From assembly GCA_024699855.1 (NCBI GenBank), contig JAMPIQ010000001.1, forward strand, positions 10,044,001 through 10,108,000: a stretch of 64,000 nucleotides of DNA, in the 5' to 3' direction. A program made the translations under genes and the position numbers. This document shows positions 55,757 through 64,000 of this stretch, one piece after another. The first letter of the stretch is position 1. Every line of letters begins with the position of its first letter. The notes beneath the pieces are model-generated. The model was not told where the DNA came from and did no database searches. It saw only the letters and a program-made list of their open reading frames with translations. Origin of the DNA: Aphelenchoides besseyi (Eukaryota > Nematoda > Chromadorea > Rhabditida > Aphelenchoididae).

Positions 55757-56145
55757 GCGCATTGCCATTGTAAATTTCCATGACCTTTAGCCGCTAGTTA
55801 ACATTTCCGATTAGTTCGACTACCTCCTTTGTCTTCACTCTTCCTTAGAATTCGAAAACGTTTACGCCATCAGAGCCTTCTAATCGTATACCTGATCAAA
55901 CTCGTTCGCCTTTTCATTTGCCTCAAACTTTTACTCCATGCATTTTGACCGTCTAATAACTTCGTAACCATAATTATTCACTGAATCGACTCAACAAGTT
56001 GGTTAGAAAAAATAAACTAATGTTTTTCGATTCAATCGTCAACTCACTGGTTTCATGACCAATTCATATTTTTGCGAGCTGAGAGTTTGATTGTTCATTG
56101 GAATTTCTGGGCACAGGTTCTGTTTCGGCACTTCCAGTCACTACG
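55757..56145. other. Intergenic between the tandem MADF-like paralogues
   Basis: 3' UTR with AATAAA near 56010 and the promoter of paralogue 2. No exon. Confidence 0.45.
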
Positions 56146-57740
56146 ATGGCGCCCAACAGTAAGTTAGCTCATTCGATCGCTTAACTCATTTGCTTTGCAG
56201 TAGACAGAATGCCGAAACTGAGTAACAAACAGTATTTCGACTTGTTGCGGTAATCGAAGCTTCAATCCAAGTGATCTCTTGATCTTTCAGTGTTCACGAA
56301 GAGAATTTGGCGGCACTCCGTGACTGTCCAACCAAACCTGCCGAATATGAACAGGATATCTACGATAAGATGTGTAGAGCCATGCAACAACGCTATCAAC
56401 TAAAAATGTCACCTATAGCAATGCGATCGCACGTTTGGCGTCTGAAAGAACGTGTCGAAAGGAAAGTCAATGCTGCGGCGTGGTAAATTAACGAAACCGA
56501 TCAAACATCTCAATTCGTCATTGCAGTAAATCGGGATCCACTGACGAAGATGTTTTGTTGCGAACCGCCGGTTTCACTCCGATTGAATCGCATTTGTACA
56601 AACTTCTAACCGATAAAATTCTGCCGTTGGTCGTCAAAGATCAACGTGAACATCACCGCGAACATCGATCTCGAGCCTCACACATTGACGAACCACAAAC
56701 CTCAACACCCGCAACTCCAAGCCCGAACAAAGGAAAGAAAACGAAGAAAACGGCCGTCACAACAACTCCAACGTCGAATTGTAAGTTTCTCAATATGTTT
56801 ATTTGAATCCAGCTCTTCAGCTCAACCCGATCATCCCGATTCACCTCCGAAGAAAAAAGCTCGTAGTCATAAAAAGAAAGTAAGTTTGCCGACAGAAACC
56901 GAAGAGGTTACAACCTCGATGCTCAATGGTCAACACTCCGAACCGGAGCAAACTGTCGATGCGTACATGGACACAGCAAGTACCAGTTCACCATAAACGA
57001 ACTAGTCAATTGGTTTCAGATCGAACGAGTCGCTCAAATGGGTCGAACAGCTCCCGGATCGTATGATGAGCATCTTCTCGACATTCGACTTCCGAATCTG
57101 TCCGTCGAAGAAGCCACAGAAAAGAAACGAAAAGTAGCGAACAGAAAGAAAAAATCGGGCGATGAATCGACCAATACCATTGGAGCAGAGAAGACAACAA
57201 ATGGACAAACACAATTGCGAGTCAGTGAGAAACAAAGTCGATTTTAATTAAAAAGCTTTTTCAGTCGCCACGACAAAAAGTCAACGGAAAATCTTCTGAC
57301 AGTCAATCAGTGGATCGTGATCAGTTTTTGTTGAACTTGAAGTTGGATCCCGCTGCTCTACGACTTTCAACCGACGACATCACAAACTTCAAAACCCAAA
57401 ACGTTCTACCTGGCGACGAGTTGCATCGTGAGAAACAACTTCTTTGTCGAACTCAACGTCTCTTAGCTGCACAACGAATTGCGCTTCAAACTCGTCAGGC
57501 GGAAATGTTGCAAAGTCAAACCAAATTCTATGAGGTTCAATATTCTTCATTAACTGATCTTAACTTCGTGTTTAGGCGTGGGGTGGATTGGCTTCAACGT
57601 TCGGTTCGTTCTTTCGTTTTCTTCCATTGCCGACTTCAGCACAGAAATCCCCGACCGGCCACTCGATTCGAAAGACCAAATCGACACAAAAGACCGCCAA
57701 TCGATCGAATCCCGAACCTGCAACGGTAAATGTCGTATGA
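56146..57740 (+). CDS. MADF/Myb-SANT-like nuclear protein, paralogue 2
   Basis: Start MAPNIDRMPKLSNKQYF (56146), seven or eight exons, about 420 residues. N-terminal MADF-like domain (LLRVHEENLAALRDCPTKP ... CRAMQQRYQLKMSPIAM ... WRLKERVERKV). The middle has basic, Lys-rich nuclear-localisation-type patches (NKGKKTKKT, PPKKKARSHKKK, EKKRKVANRKKK). The C-terminus holds a Gln/Arg-rich coiled coil (RTQRLLAAQRIALQTRQAEM) ending in QTKFYEAWGGLASTFGSFF, matching the corresponding block of paralogue 1 (QTNFYRIWTEIG). So the pair arose by tandem duplication and kept both ends while the middle diverged. Function inferred as nuclear/DNA-binding. Confidence 0.72.
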
Positions 57741-58530
57741 ATGCAGCATAACGTTCGATTGGAAGCGAATTGCCTTCTCATTACACGTCTTCTTTTCTAT
57801 TTCTACCGCAAGAGTTTCGAACTCTTCATCGGCATTGCCGCTCTGCCTTTTTGCTCTGATTGCATTTGTCCGCTTTCGACGGCAATCTAACCTCTTTTTA
57901 ATCGCCTTTGTGCAACATCGACATCATCATTCTAACAAACTTCTAATCCCAAAGAAACTACCTCTTTTATAGCCACCTAATCCGCCTGTTAGTTCTTAGA
58001 CTCCGATGTTCGAATTCCCCGTTCAATCAGGAACCGTAGCCGTCCAGTTTATTCCACGACGATTTCCATCGTTCCACTTTGTTGTTCTTTTTCGTAACCT
58101 TAACTGACCATTTGCTGAACTATCACCTTATTTCTTCTCTAATCAACTGCTGTCATGTCAACTACCTGATTTTATTTAATCACTTCAATTGCAATAAACT
58201 TTTATCTTACAAATTTCTTTGCAAATTGCACGTTCACGACTTCATGTGTTTCGTTCGCTGATTGCGCAACGCGAGTTGACCCAAATCCTCGAGAAATGAA
58301 CTTTCGACACGAACGTAGCCGTGAGCGATCAGAAAAATGAGCCGAACCGATTCGAGAAATCCACAAGATAAACTCAACGACGTTCGGTTTTTTTGAAAAT
58401 AGAAACTCAAAGGTCATCTCGATTGCTTCCCGGAACTTCTCATCTCCGGAAATCGAAGAGGCGGATAAACGAGCGTTAGCTATAAAACAGTGTTTGATTT
58501 GGAAGGTTGACATCAACCCTCTCAGTCGAA
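57741..58530. other. Intergenic
   Basis: 3' UTR of paralogue 2, AATAAA near 58195. Minus-strand frames reaching into 58.2-58.7 kb are shadows of the Tyr-rich gene or chance. Confidence 0.45.
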
Positions 58531-59034
58531 ATGTCTTCAACTGCTCCAAAAACTCTTGCTTTGTTAACAATCCTTCTTTCAACAGCCGTTCAAGCTCAAT
58601 ATTATTCTTACTACAACTCGTACGGACCTCAACGTTACTACAACAACTACGCTTCGTATAGCCCATGGACATCGTATAATCCATGGGCATCTTCTTATGG
58701 TGGATATCAGAATTCCCACTACTCGCAACCTAACTACTATTCCCAGCCCAGCTATTACTCTCGACCGAGCTATTACCAACAACCGACGTACTATACCAAC
58801 GCTTATAGTTCTTCTTACTCACCATCTTACTATTCGGCTCCGTATCCAAACAACTATTGGAACCGTTACTCATTGAGCTACCCCACTTATGGAAATAGCT
58901 ACTCGTCGTATTCGAATAGTTATCCGACCTATAGCAACGCTTATGGAGCTTCCTATTCGTCGTTGTTAAGCGGAAGTGGATCGAATGGCGGCGCCAACCT
59001 TTGGCTTATGTGCAGTCATTGTACTCGTGGATAA
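58531..59034 (+). CDS. Secreted Tyr/Ser-rich structural protein
   Basis: Single exon, 167 residues, start MSSTAPKTLALLTILL. Signal peptide to about residue 22. The mature chain is built of degenerate short repeats such as YYSQPSYYSRPSYYQQP, YSSYSNSYPTYSNAY and NYYS, so Tyr and Ser make up roughly half. Tyr-dense secreted proteins of this kind occur in cuticles, eggshells and silks, where tyrosines can be cross-linked. Only the C-terminal ten residues carry Cys (two). AATAAA at 59062-59067. No known domain. Confidence 0.75.
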   Translation: MSSTAPKTLALLTILLSTAVQAQYYSYYNSYGPQRYYNNYASYSPWTSYNPWASSYGGYQNSHYSQPNYYSQPSYYSRPSYYQQPTYYTNAYSSSYSPSYYSAPYPNNYWNRYSLSYPTYGNSYSSYSNSYPTYSNAYGASYSSLLSGSGSNGGANLWLMCSHCTRG

Positions 59035-59379
59035 GTTGTTGATCTCTTACAAACAATTGATAATAAACCTAATGAATGGTAGTTTTTTAAAATTAGTTTG
59101 AGTACGAGAATTTACGAGTTTTCGACAATCTAAGCTTCAATGAGTGCCCATCACCGAGCGCGGTTACGTTCCGCCAATTGCTCATCCAATGAGTTTTTTA
59201 TTGTTGATTGTCCCGAATGTTTGATCAAACCGATCTTCTATTCAATTCCCATCCACAATCCCATTTTCATAATCGTTCCTTTCCTCCTTTTCCTCTCGTC
59301 CAATTAATTGTATTTGTTTTCACCCTAAAGATTCACGAACATTCCGCGCATTTGTCCTTGTGAATTTTTGTATATAAAC
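59035..59379. other. Intergenic
   Basis: 3' flank of the Tyr-rich gene; no other feature seen. Confidence 0.4.
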
Positions 59380-60740
59380 GACACCAATACACAAAATAAA
59401 CACAGTGTTCACCCTCGAGCAGTTTGTCTAGACAATCGTCCAAACGACCTGGTGCTCACAGTGAGACAACTTCCGAAAATTCGTCTTTACCAACGGCATC
59501 CCAGCGCTATTCCACCCAAACGATTCTCGACTTTATCATGCAGTCCACAACCAGACAAGTTAGTCTCCGGGACCTCTCTGAACGTGAAATCTTCCAAGCG
59601 ACCGTTTAGACCATGCCTGGAGTATGAATTGCCTCTTCAATCGAAGAAGCCGTCAGACCACGAGCCCAACATTGAGGCGGCACGTAACTTCGTCCGCACA
59701 TTTAAGAAACAAGAGACAAGATCCGGGGATACGAATCGTTTTGATGGGCCTCTGCTCTTGGCTTCTGTGCGTCTTGTTAGCGGTTCCTGCACATCGGGGT
59801 GGACTTAACTGTCTTAGACGGAGTGGATTTCACTGATTTGCTTAGGCCGTCAGTGTTGTCGCGGAAACATAAGGAACTGCGATGTAGATTATCAAAGTTG
59901 CGGCATCTTTCGTCAGAAGAACATTGATTTCGGTTATTGTCGGAATGCAGCCAGTTGAAACATAGTTTTTAGACCATCACTTGTTCACTATTCCTTTGGT
60001 TCACGAAACTTCTGACATTTGTTTGTGAGGTAAGGCTCATCACATAACTCGCATCGTAATGTTGTTCTGGGTTTATGTTGGGTTGCATGTGTCTCGTCGT
60101 CGTGTTGCGTGGATTTGGTTAGGTAGATGTGTTTGGGTCGCGGTTTGTTGAGCCGATGTTGTCGGTTGACATTGCGAGTCGGGTGCCGCATAAAGTCGGC
60201 AAAGTTGTCGGCAAGATACTCGTCAAGATTTCGTCAATCTCGTCTATCATTGATTGGACCAAATTGGGATCTGGTCCATTTCGTCGGTAGAACTTCTGCA
60301 GTATGTGTCTTGAGAAGTGCTGTCCTACGACCTAAGCCATCAATTTATTGTCAGCGTTTTCGCCCATTGACACCAATTGTGCGTATAGTTGCGAGAGATA
60401 GGGCCATTCTCGCAACAAGGTGGACAATGAAGCGGGATCAACATTCTAGTGTATTATTTCTGCACGTAGGCGATGGCATACTGTTGCCGGATCGCCGTAG
60501 AGGTTGGTGAGGAATCTTATGGCTATCGGGTAGTCGTGCTTGGAGTTTCCAATTCGCATCAGAGAAATCAGCTACGAATTTCACCGTAGAAGAAGAATCA
60601 ACGACGCTCGCAGTAACCACTGCATTGACTAATTCGAAGGCTACGCCGAAGGAAAGGACATCGGGTATAGAAGTGGACGTGTTGCTGCGCCTAACTGCGC
60701 TCAGTTCCGATTTCTGAATGTCATATTTAAGCACGAATAA
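59380..60740 (-). pseudogene. Decayed LTR-retrotransposon (BEL/Pao-like) gag/pol remnant
   Basis: The minus strand shows broken pieces of a retroelement gag. About 60.2-60.53 kb reads AIRFLTNLYGDPATVCHRLR ... LSTLLREWPYLSQLYAQLVS ... FYRRNGPDPNLVQSMIDEID, the gag helical region typical of BEL/Pao elements. Downstream comes a zinc-knuckle-like RCELCDEPYLTNKCQKF (about 60.0 kb) and a second Cys/His cluster at 59.85-59.95 kb. The frame changes several times and stop codons interrupt it, so it cannot make a protein. I could not identify LTRs. Old and inactive. Confidence 0.55.
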
Positions 60741-61093
60741 AACTTTTCAACAAAGATAGTCATCGAATGTTTTCAAAGGTAGGAGAAAAGAACGTCATTT
60801 TCACAATTCGAATCTAAAGCTTCGGGTTCATGAACAACGCAAAAATGAGTTCTTGAACAATTGTCTTTGATGCCGTATGTTTTAGCATTTCAACGTGTCG
60901 ATCACAACTTCCCAGGAAACCTTGCAATCCTTCAAAAGTTACAACTTTTTTTACAAGTTGATTACGATCAAGAACTAAACTTCAGAAGTGATGGAAACAA
61001 CTGCAGTTCAGTTGCAGCAATCAATAACTTGTTTTCGGAGCCCAAAAATACGAGATTGTTTATTGGCTTTTAATTCTTCAAAATCAGTTAAAT
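60741..61093. other. Intergenic
   Basis: No supported feature. Confidence 0.4.
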
Positions 61094-61774
61094 TCACTGT
61101 TTTAATTCGCTCTCTCGTTTCTTCCACGACGTTTTCTCGCGATCCAAACCCTCGTCCAAGAACACTAAGCCAAAATAAGGAGGAACCTGAAATTGAACGT
61201 TCGCTTTAAATAGCCGACAACTCACCCAGAAACACATCGCCCAGGCACCGTAGAATGGAAAGAGAATCATCGTAAGAAAACTGTAGAGTAGAGCGCCCAA
61301 GATCATCAAAATAACTAGAACGTGTCCGCAACGTCGAATCAAATCTCGCACCGAATCCTCAAACTGCTCGATCTTATAAATCCAAATGTTGTAGAACATA
61401 AGCAGAACAAAAACAAAGATCTTCAACGACCATCCAATAAGAAATGAGTAACGAAAGAGCGGACAAAGCACATCAAAGTTCTTCGAAACAGAAGTCGCGT
61501 TGTCGCCGAAAGTCAATGTTCGACCAACGGTACACGAGTCCAAATGAGTCGAGTTCAAGAACGCTGAATTCTTCGGTGCTTTGTCGTTGAATTTGTGTGA
61601 ATCGAGAAAAAGAGCTCCGGGAATGATGGCGCAAATCAAGGTTGAAACCTGAAACTGAACAGTAAGTTTGCACGATTCATGACTTACCATCGCTAATGAG
61701 CTCACAACCATCAGCAACTTTTTGCTCTTCTTCGTGTACTCAACAATATCCATTGCAGAGGCACTTCCAGACAT
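61094..61774 (-). CDS. Multipass membrane protein of unknown family
   Basis: Three exons on the minus strand, about 200 residues, start MSGSASAMDIVEYTKK (61774). Hydrophobic segments: about residues 19-45 (LLMVVSSLAMVSTLICAIIP), 90-120 (LFRYSFLIGWSLKIFVFVLL), and 135-175 (CGHVLVILMILGALLYSFLT plus MILFPFYGAWAMCFW), so three or four membrane passes. The region between the first two (about 45 residues) has two possible N-glycosylation sites (NSTH, NATS) and two Cys, consistent with an extracellular loop. The C-terminus is charged. No family recognised; could be a tetraspanin-like or MARVEL-like protein, but the signature motifs are absent. Confidence 0.7.
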   Translation of the reverse strand: MSGSASAMDIVEYTKKSKKLLMVVSSLAMVSHESCKLTVQFQVSTLICAIIPGALFLDSHKFNDKAPKNSAFLNSTHLDSCTVGRTLTFGDNATSVSKNFDVLCPLFRYSFLIGWSLKIFVFVLLMFYNIWIYKIEQFEDSVRDLIRRCGHVLVILMILGALLYSFLTMILFPFYGAWAMCFWVSCRLFKANVQFQVPPYFGLVFLDEGLDREKTSWKKRESELKQ

Positions 61775-62518
61775 TTTGTTCCGACTAACCAACTGGATCG
61801 AAGTTCACGAAATGAAAATGACCAACTTGGTAGGTTGTCTACTTCTATTTGATTGTTAAAAACATTGTCTATCAAGTCAAAGTCGAACTCAATTTGTTTT
61901 CTCGAATTCATACGAAAGGCGGTAATCCGCAGTCTTCGGGAGTAAACTCGTCTATCGGCTTCAAATCATCGGTCACTTGTGGACGTTGATTTTGGTTTTC
62001 GGCTCTTCGCTCTTGCAGAAAACCATTTTATCTTAAAATCCACTGGAAAGCTTCCCGTGCAACTTCTTTTTATGATCCAGTCTGAACTGCAGGTTTGGGA
62101 GATGAAACAACGAGTTTGTAGTTACTTCCGCGCGGTCGAGCAGGAACTGTATGGTTGTTCGTAATCTGACGTTATCGTATCGGATGGTTTGAGAAAAAGA
62201 ATCAAATTTTGGATTTCAAAATTCGTTGGCCAACAACCGTTCACTCTTCGTGGGGGGTTCGGAAAATTTGATTCCGGTTTGATTGAACTCGTGCAAAAAC
62301 CATAAACTATTTAAAACGTGTTTTGAATTGGCAATCGAAAAGAAGTGAGCGAGCATGTGTCGTGACATAAAAATTGGATTATTTTATTCATTTTTTGGAT
62401 GGCAAACTGAGGACTAGATGCTGAACAAACAAAGCGAATCGTGCGATACAAGAAGTGTGCTGTTCCTTTGGAAGTTTATGTATTAGCGCCAACAAAAGTT
62501 CTATTCGCTTTTTTTGCC
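61775..62518. other. Intergenic between divergent membrane-protein genes
   Basis: No coding exon or repeat seen. Possible upstream exon of the receptor gene not identified. Confidence 0.4.
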
Positions 62519-64000
62519 ATGTCTAATACCTTGAGGGTCTCATTTATGGATGAATATCCATATTTAAATAAAAACTGTTCTAAAGACGTTCATTGGCGTG
62601 TCGGAAAATTTTGTGAGTTCCCCGGACTGTTAGTTGAATTGTTGAGTGTTATTGCTCGACATTTGAACCTCAACATCCAAGTCGTCAAAGTGATTCCACG
62701 AGTACCATCGTGGGTGAATGTATTCGACGAGGTCTACAACAACGAAACAGACGTCTACGGTTTGCTATTCGGCGAGCATACCCCAAATTACGCCGAGAAG
62801 TTCGAATTTACAGAGCCCATCTACTACGTACGTTATCGATTCATCTACTTATTTTCTATTATCTTAAGAACAATGTCAAAGCTGTGGTGCGAAAACCGGA
62901 CAAATCCTTCAAAAGTCTGTTCAACTTCTTTGAAATGTATAGCGTTGATTCGTGGATGTGCGTGATTGGCGTTTTCATTTTGTTCACAATCTTCGGAGCT
63001 CTAGTTCGCTATGTTGAATGCCGATTGAAGTTGCGTGAACGATACAAAATCGCTGAAGTTTTCTGGGCTATGACGGGAATGCAGTTATCGCAATCATCAA
63101 ATCAAATAAGCTACAAATTGCTCGCAGGTTATTTCACTTTCAATTTCATTTGCATAGTCGTTTCAGGAAAAGTCAGTCTGTTGATCTTCTCGATCTTTCA
63201 GCTACTGATTATACTTGGTCTGTACGAATCGTTGATATTGACAGAGATTATCAAAGTACGCAAATACCGCCGCAAGAAAACTAATATCGGGGTTTAGAAG
63301 GCGGAATTGTCGCCATTTCCGGGCAACGATTTCGCTAATTTGATTGCCAGAAAGAGGCTGACTCTAGTTTTGGATCGTAACGAAATGAACTGGATTGTCG
63401 AGGAGATCAATCACAAGTACAGTTGCAACAGTCATATTCAATTGCTTTTTCAGTCTTGAGTCTCCATTTTATGAACTTCGAAAAGCTTTGGAATACAATC
63501 CATACATAGTTGTCGACGATGTGTTCAAAACGCTTAATCGAGAGCCCACTGCTGTGACTCTTCATGTGGAAAACAATTGGTACCATACGCAGACCAATTC
63601 CAATTGCAATCTAATTCTTGTTGATGTTAGTAGTTGAAGAGAAAATTTCGTGGGCATGGAACACTTTCAGGTATTAATACGACAACAACCACAAAGATTT
63701 ATGTTCAAGAAAGGAAGCCGCTTTGTCGCGTTGTTCAATGAAGCGATTCACGTCAACCGATATGTGATCGAACTGATTGTTCGAAAATACTTGACCTATC
63801 GATCGATCTCCAAGTGCCCAGAAGCTAAACGTATAACGCCACTTTGTATGTAAAAGATTCTATACTTGAAACTTACTGTTTGACATCTTTTAGCACTGAC
63901 TCCATATTTGGGTTTGCTGACACTATTTGTCATTGGAATGGGCGTTTCGTGTTTCGTTTTCACCGGAGAACTGATGCAGAAGAATAATTTTCGAAAAGGG
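62519..64000 (+). CDS. Ionotropic glutamate receptor-like protein (divergent iGluR/IR), 3' end beyond window
   Basis: A ligand-gated channel-like protein. The ATG at 62519 gives MSNTLRVSFMDEYPYLNK; an upstream frame without ATG continues, so the true start may lie in an earlier exon. The S1 ligand-binding lobe includes GLLVELLSVIARHLNL and YAEKFEFTEPIYY. The first membrane segment is WMCVIGVFILFTIFGALV, then a pore/second segment (VFWAMTGMQLSQSS, YFTFNFICIVVSG) and LLIFSIFQLLIILGLYESL. The S2 lobe follows (SPFPGNDFANLIARKRLTLV ... YNPYIVVDDVFKTL), and a last membrane segment (LGLLTLFVIGMGVSCFVF) starts before the window ends. The SYTANLAAFL motif of true glutamate receptors is replaced by a GLYESLILTEIIK sequence, and no large amino-terminal domain is seen, so it is closer to divergent IR-type chemoreceptors. 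Ligand unknown. Confidence 0.8.

Noticed and set aside
58202..58690. 162-codon minus-strand frame
   Set aside because: Its 5' half is antisense to the Tyr-rich gene; no family similarity.
1..64000. CRISPR arrays, phage or bacterial insertion
   Set aside because: No regularly spaced repeats, ribosome-binding-site operons or prokaryotic genes; genes are intron-rich and animal throughout.

Overview
The window looks like a piece of nuclear genome from a nematode. Almost every gene is broken by very short GT-AG introns, mostly about 35-50 nt. The families are animal ones: IFT80, endophilin B, a Dbl/MCF2L-type RhoGEF, ADAR, CPEB, a nuclear receptor and an ionotropic-receptor-like protein. Several traits point to nematodes: a TTBK-like kinase with Ser-Arg-Asp in place of His-Arg-Asp, an ADR-1-like catalytically dead ADAR, a candidate X-box about 100 bp upstream of the IFT80 start, and closely spaced same-strand genes that look like an operon. 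The clade is not clear from sequence alone. All gene names below rest on similarity to remembered families; no database search was run.

Layout. 1-5 kb: the 3' end of an unidentified gene, two Tc1/mariner-like MITEs (one inside the last intron of IFT80) and IFT80 on the minus strand. 5-10 kb, plus strand: endophilin B, a small secreted protein and a TTBK-like kinase. 10.3-19.7 kb, minus strand: one large RhoGEF (CRAL-TRIO, spectrin-like, DH, PH) with a plus-strand MADF-type gene nested in one of its introns. 19.7-23.6 kb: CpG-rich sequence with weakly supported minus-strand exons. 23.6-29 kb: a LOTUS/Tudor-like gene, a dead ADAR, and a chimeric ankyrin-PH gene. The 3' half of that chimera is an apparently perfect 964-bp copy of the RhoGEF 3' end. 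29-37.3 kb: ribosomal protein L9, CPEB, mitochondrial/peroxisomal ECI2, a DIS3-family exonuclease and Rrp6/EXOSC10; the last two look like an exosome operon.

37.7-49.8 kb: a tandem pair of His/Arg-rich secreted peptides, an LRAT-domain protein, an IMPACT protein, a membrane M1 aminopeptidase, a membrane carboxylesterase-like protein, a nuclear receptor, a small single-exon gene and tRNA-Val(AAC). 50-64 kb: an unrecognised gene, a CS-alpha-beta (defensin-like) peptide, a CpG-rich stretch, two tandem MADF/Myb-like paralogues, a Tyr-rich secreted protein, a decayed LTR-retrotransposon gag remnant, a multipass membrane protein, and an ionotropic-receptor gene cut by the window end.

Themes. Several genes concern RNA handling: ADAR, CPEB, DIS3, Rrp6 and Tudor. 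IFT80 is the one ciliary gene and carries a candidate ciliary promoter element. The most striking structure is the recent segmental duplication that fused a PH domain and its Gln/Ser-rich tail to ankyrin repeats. I saw no CRISPR array, prokaryotic operon or virus. Exon boundaries come from GT/AG sites and reading frame only, so small errors are likely.
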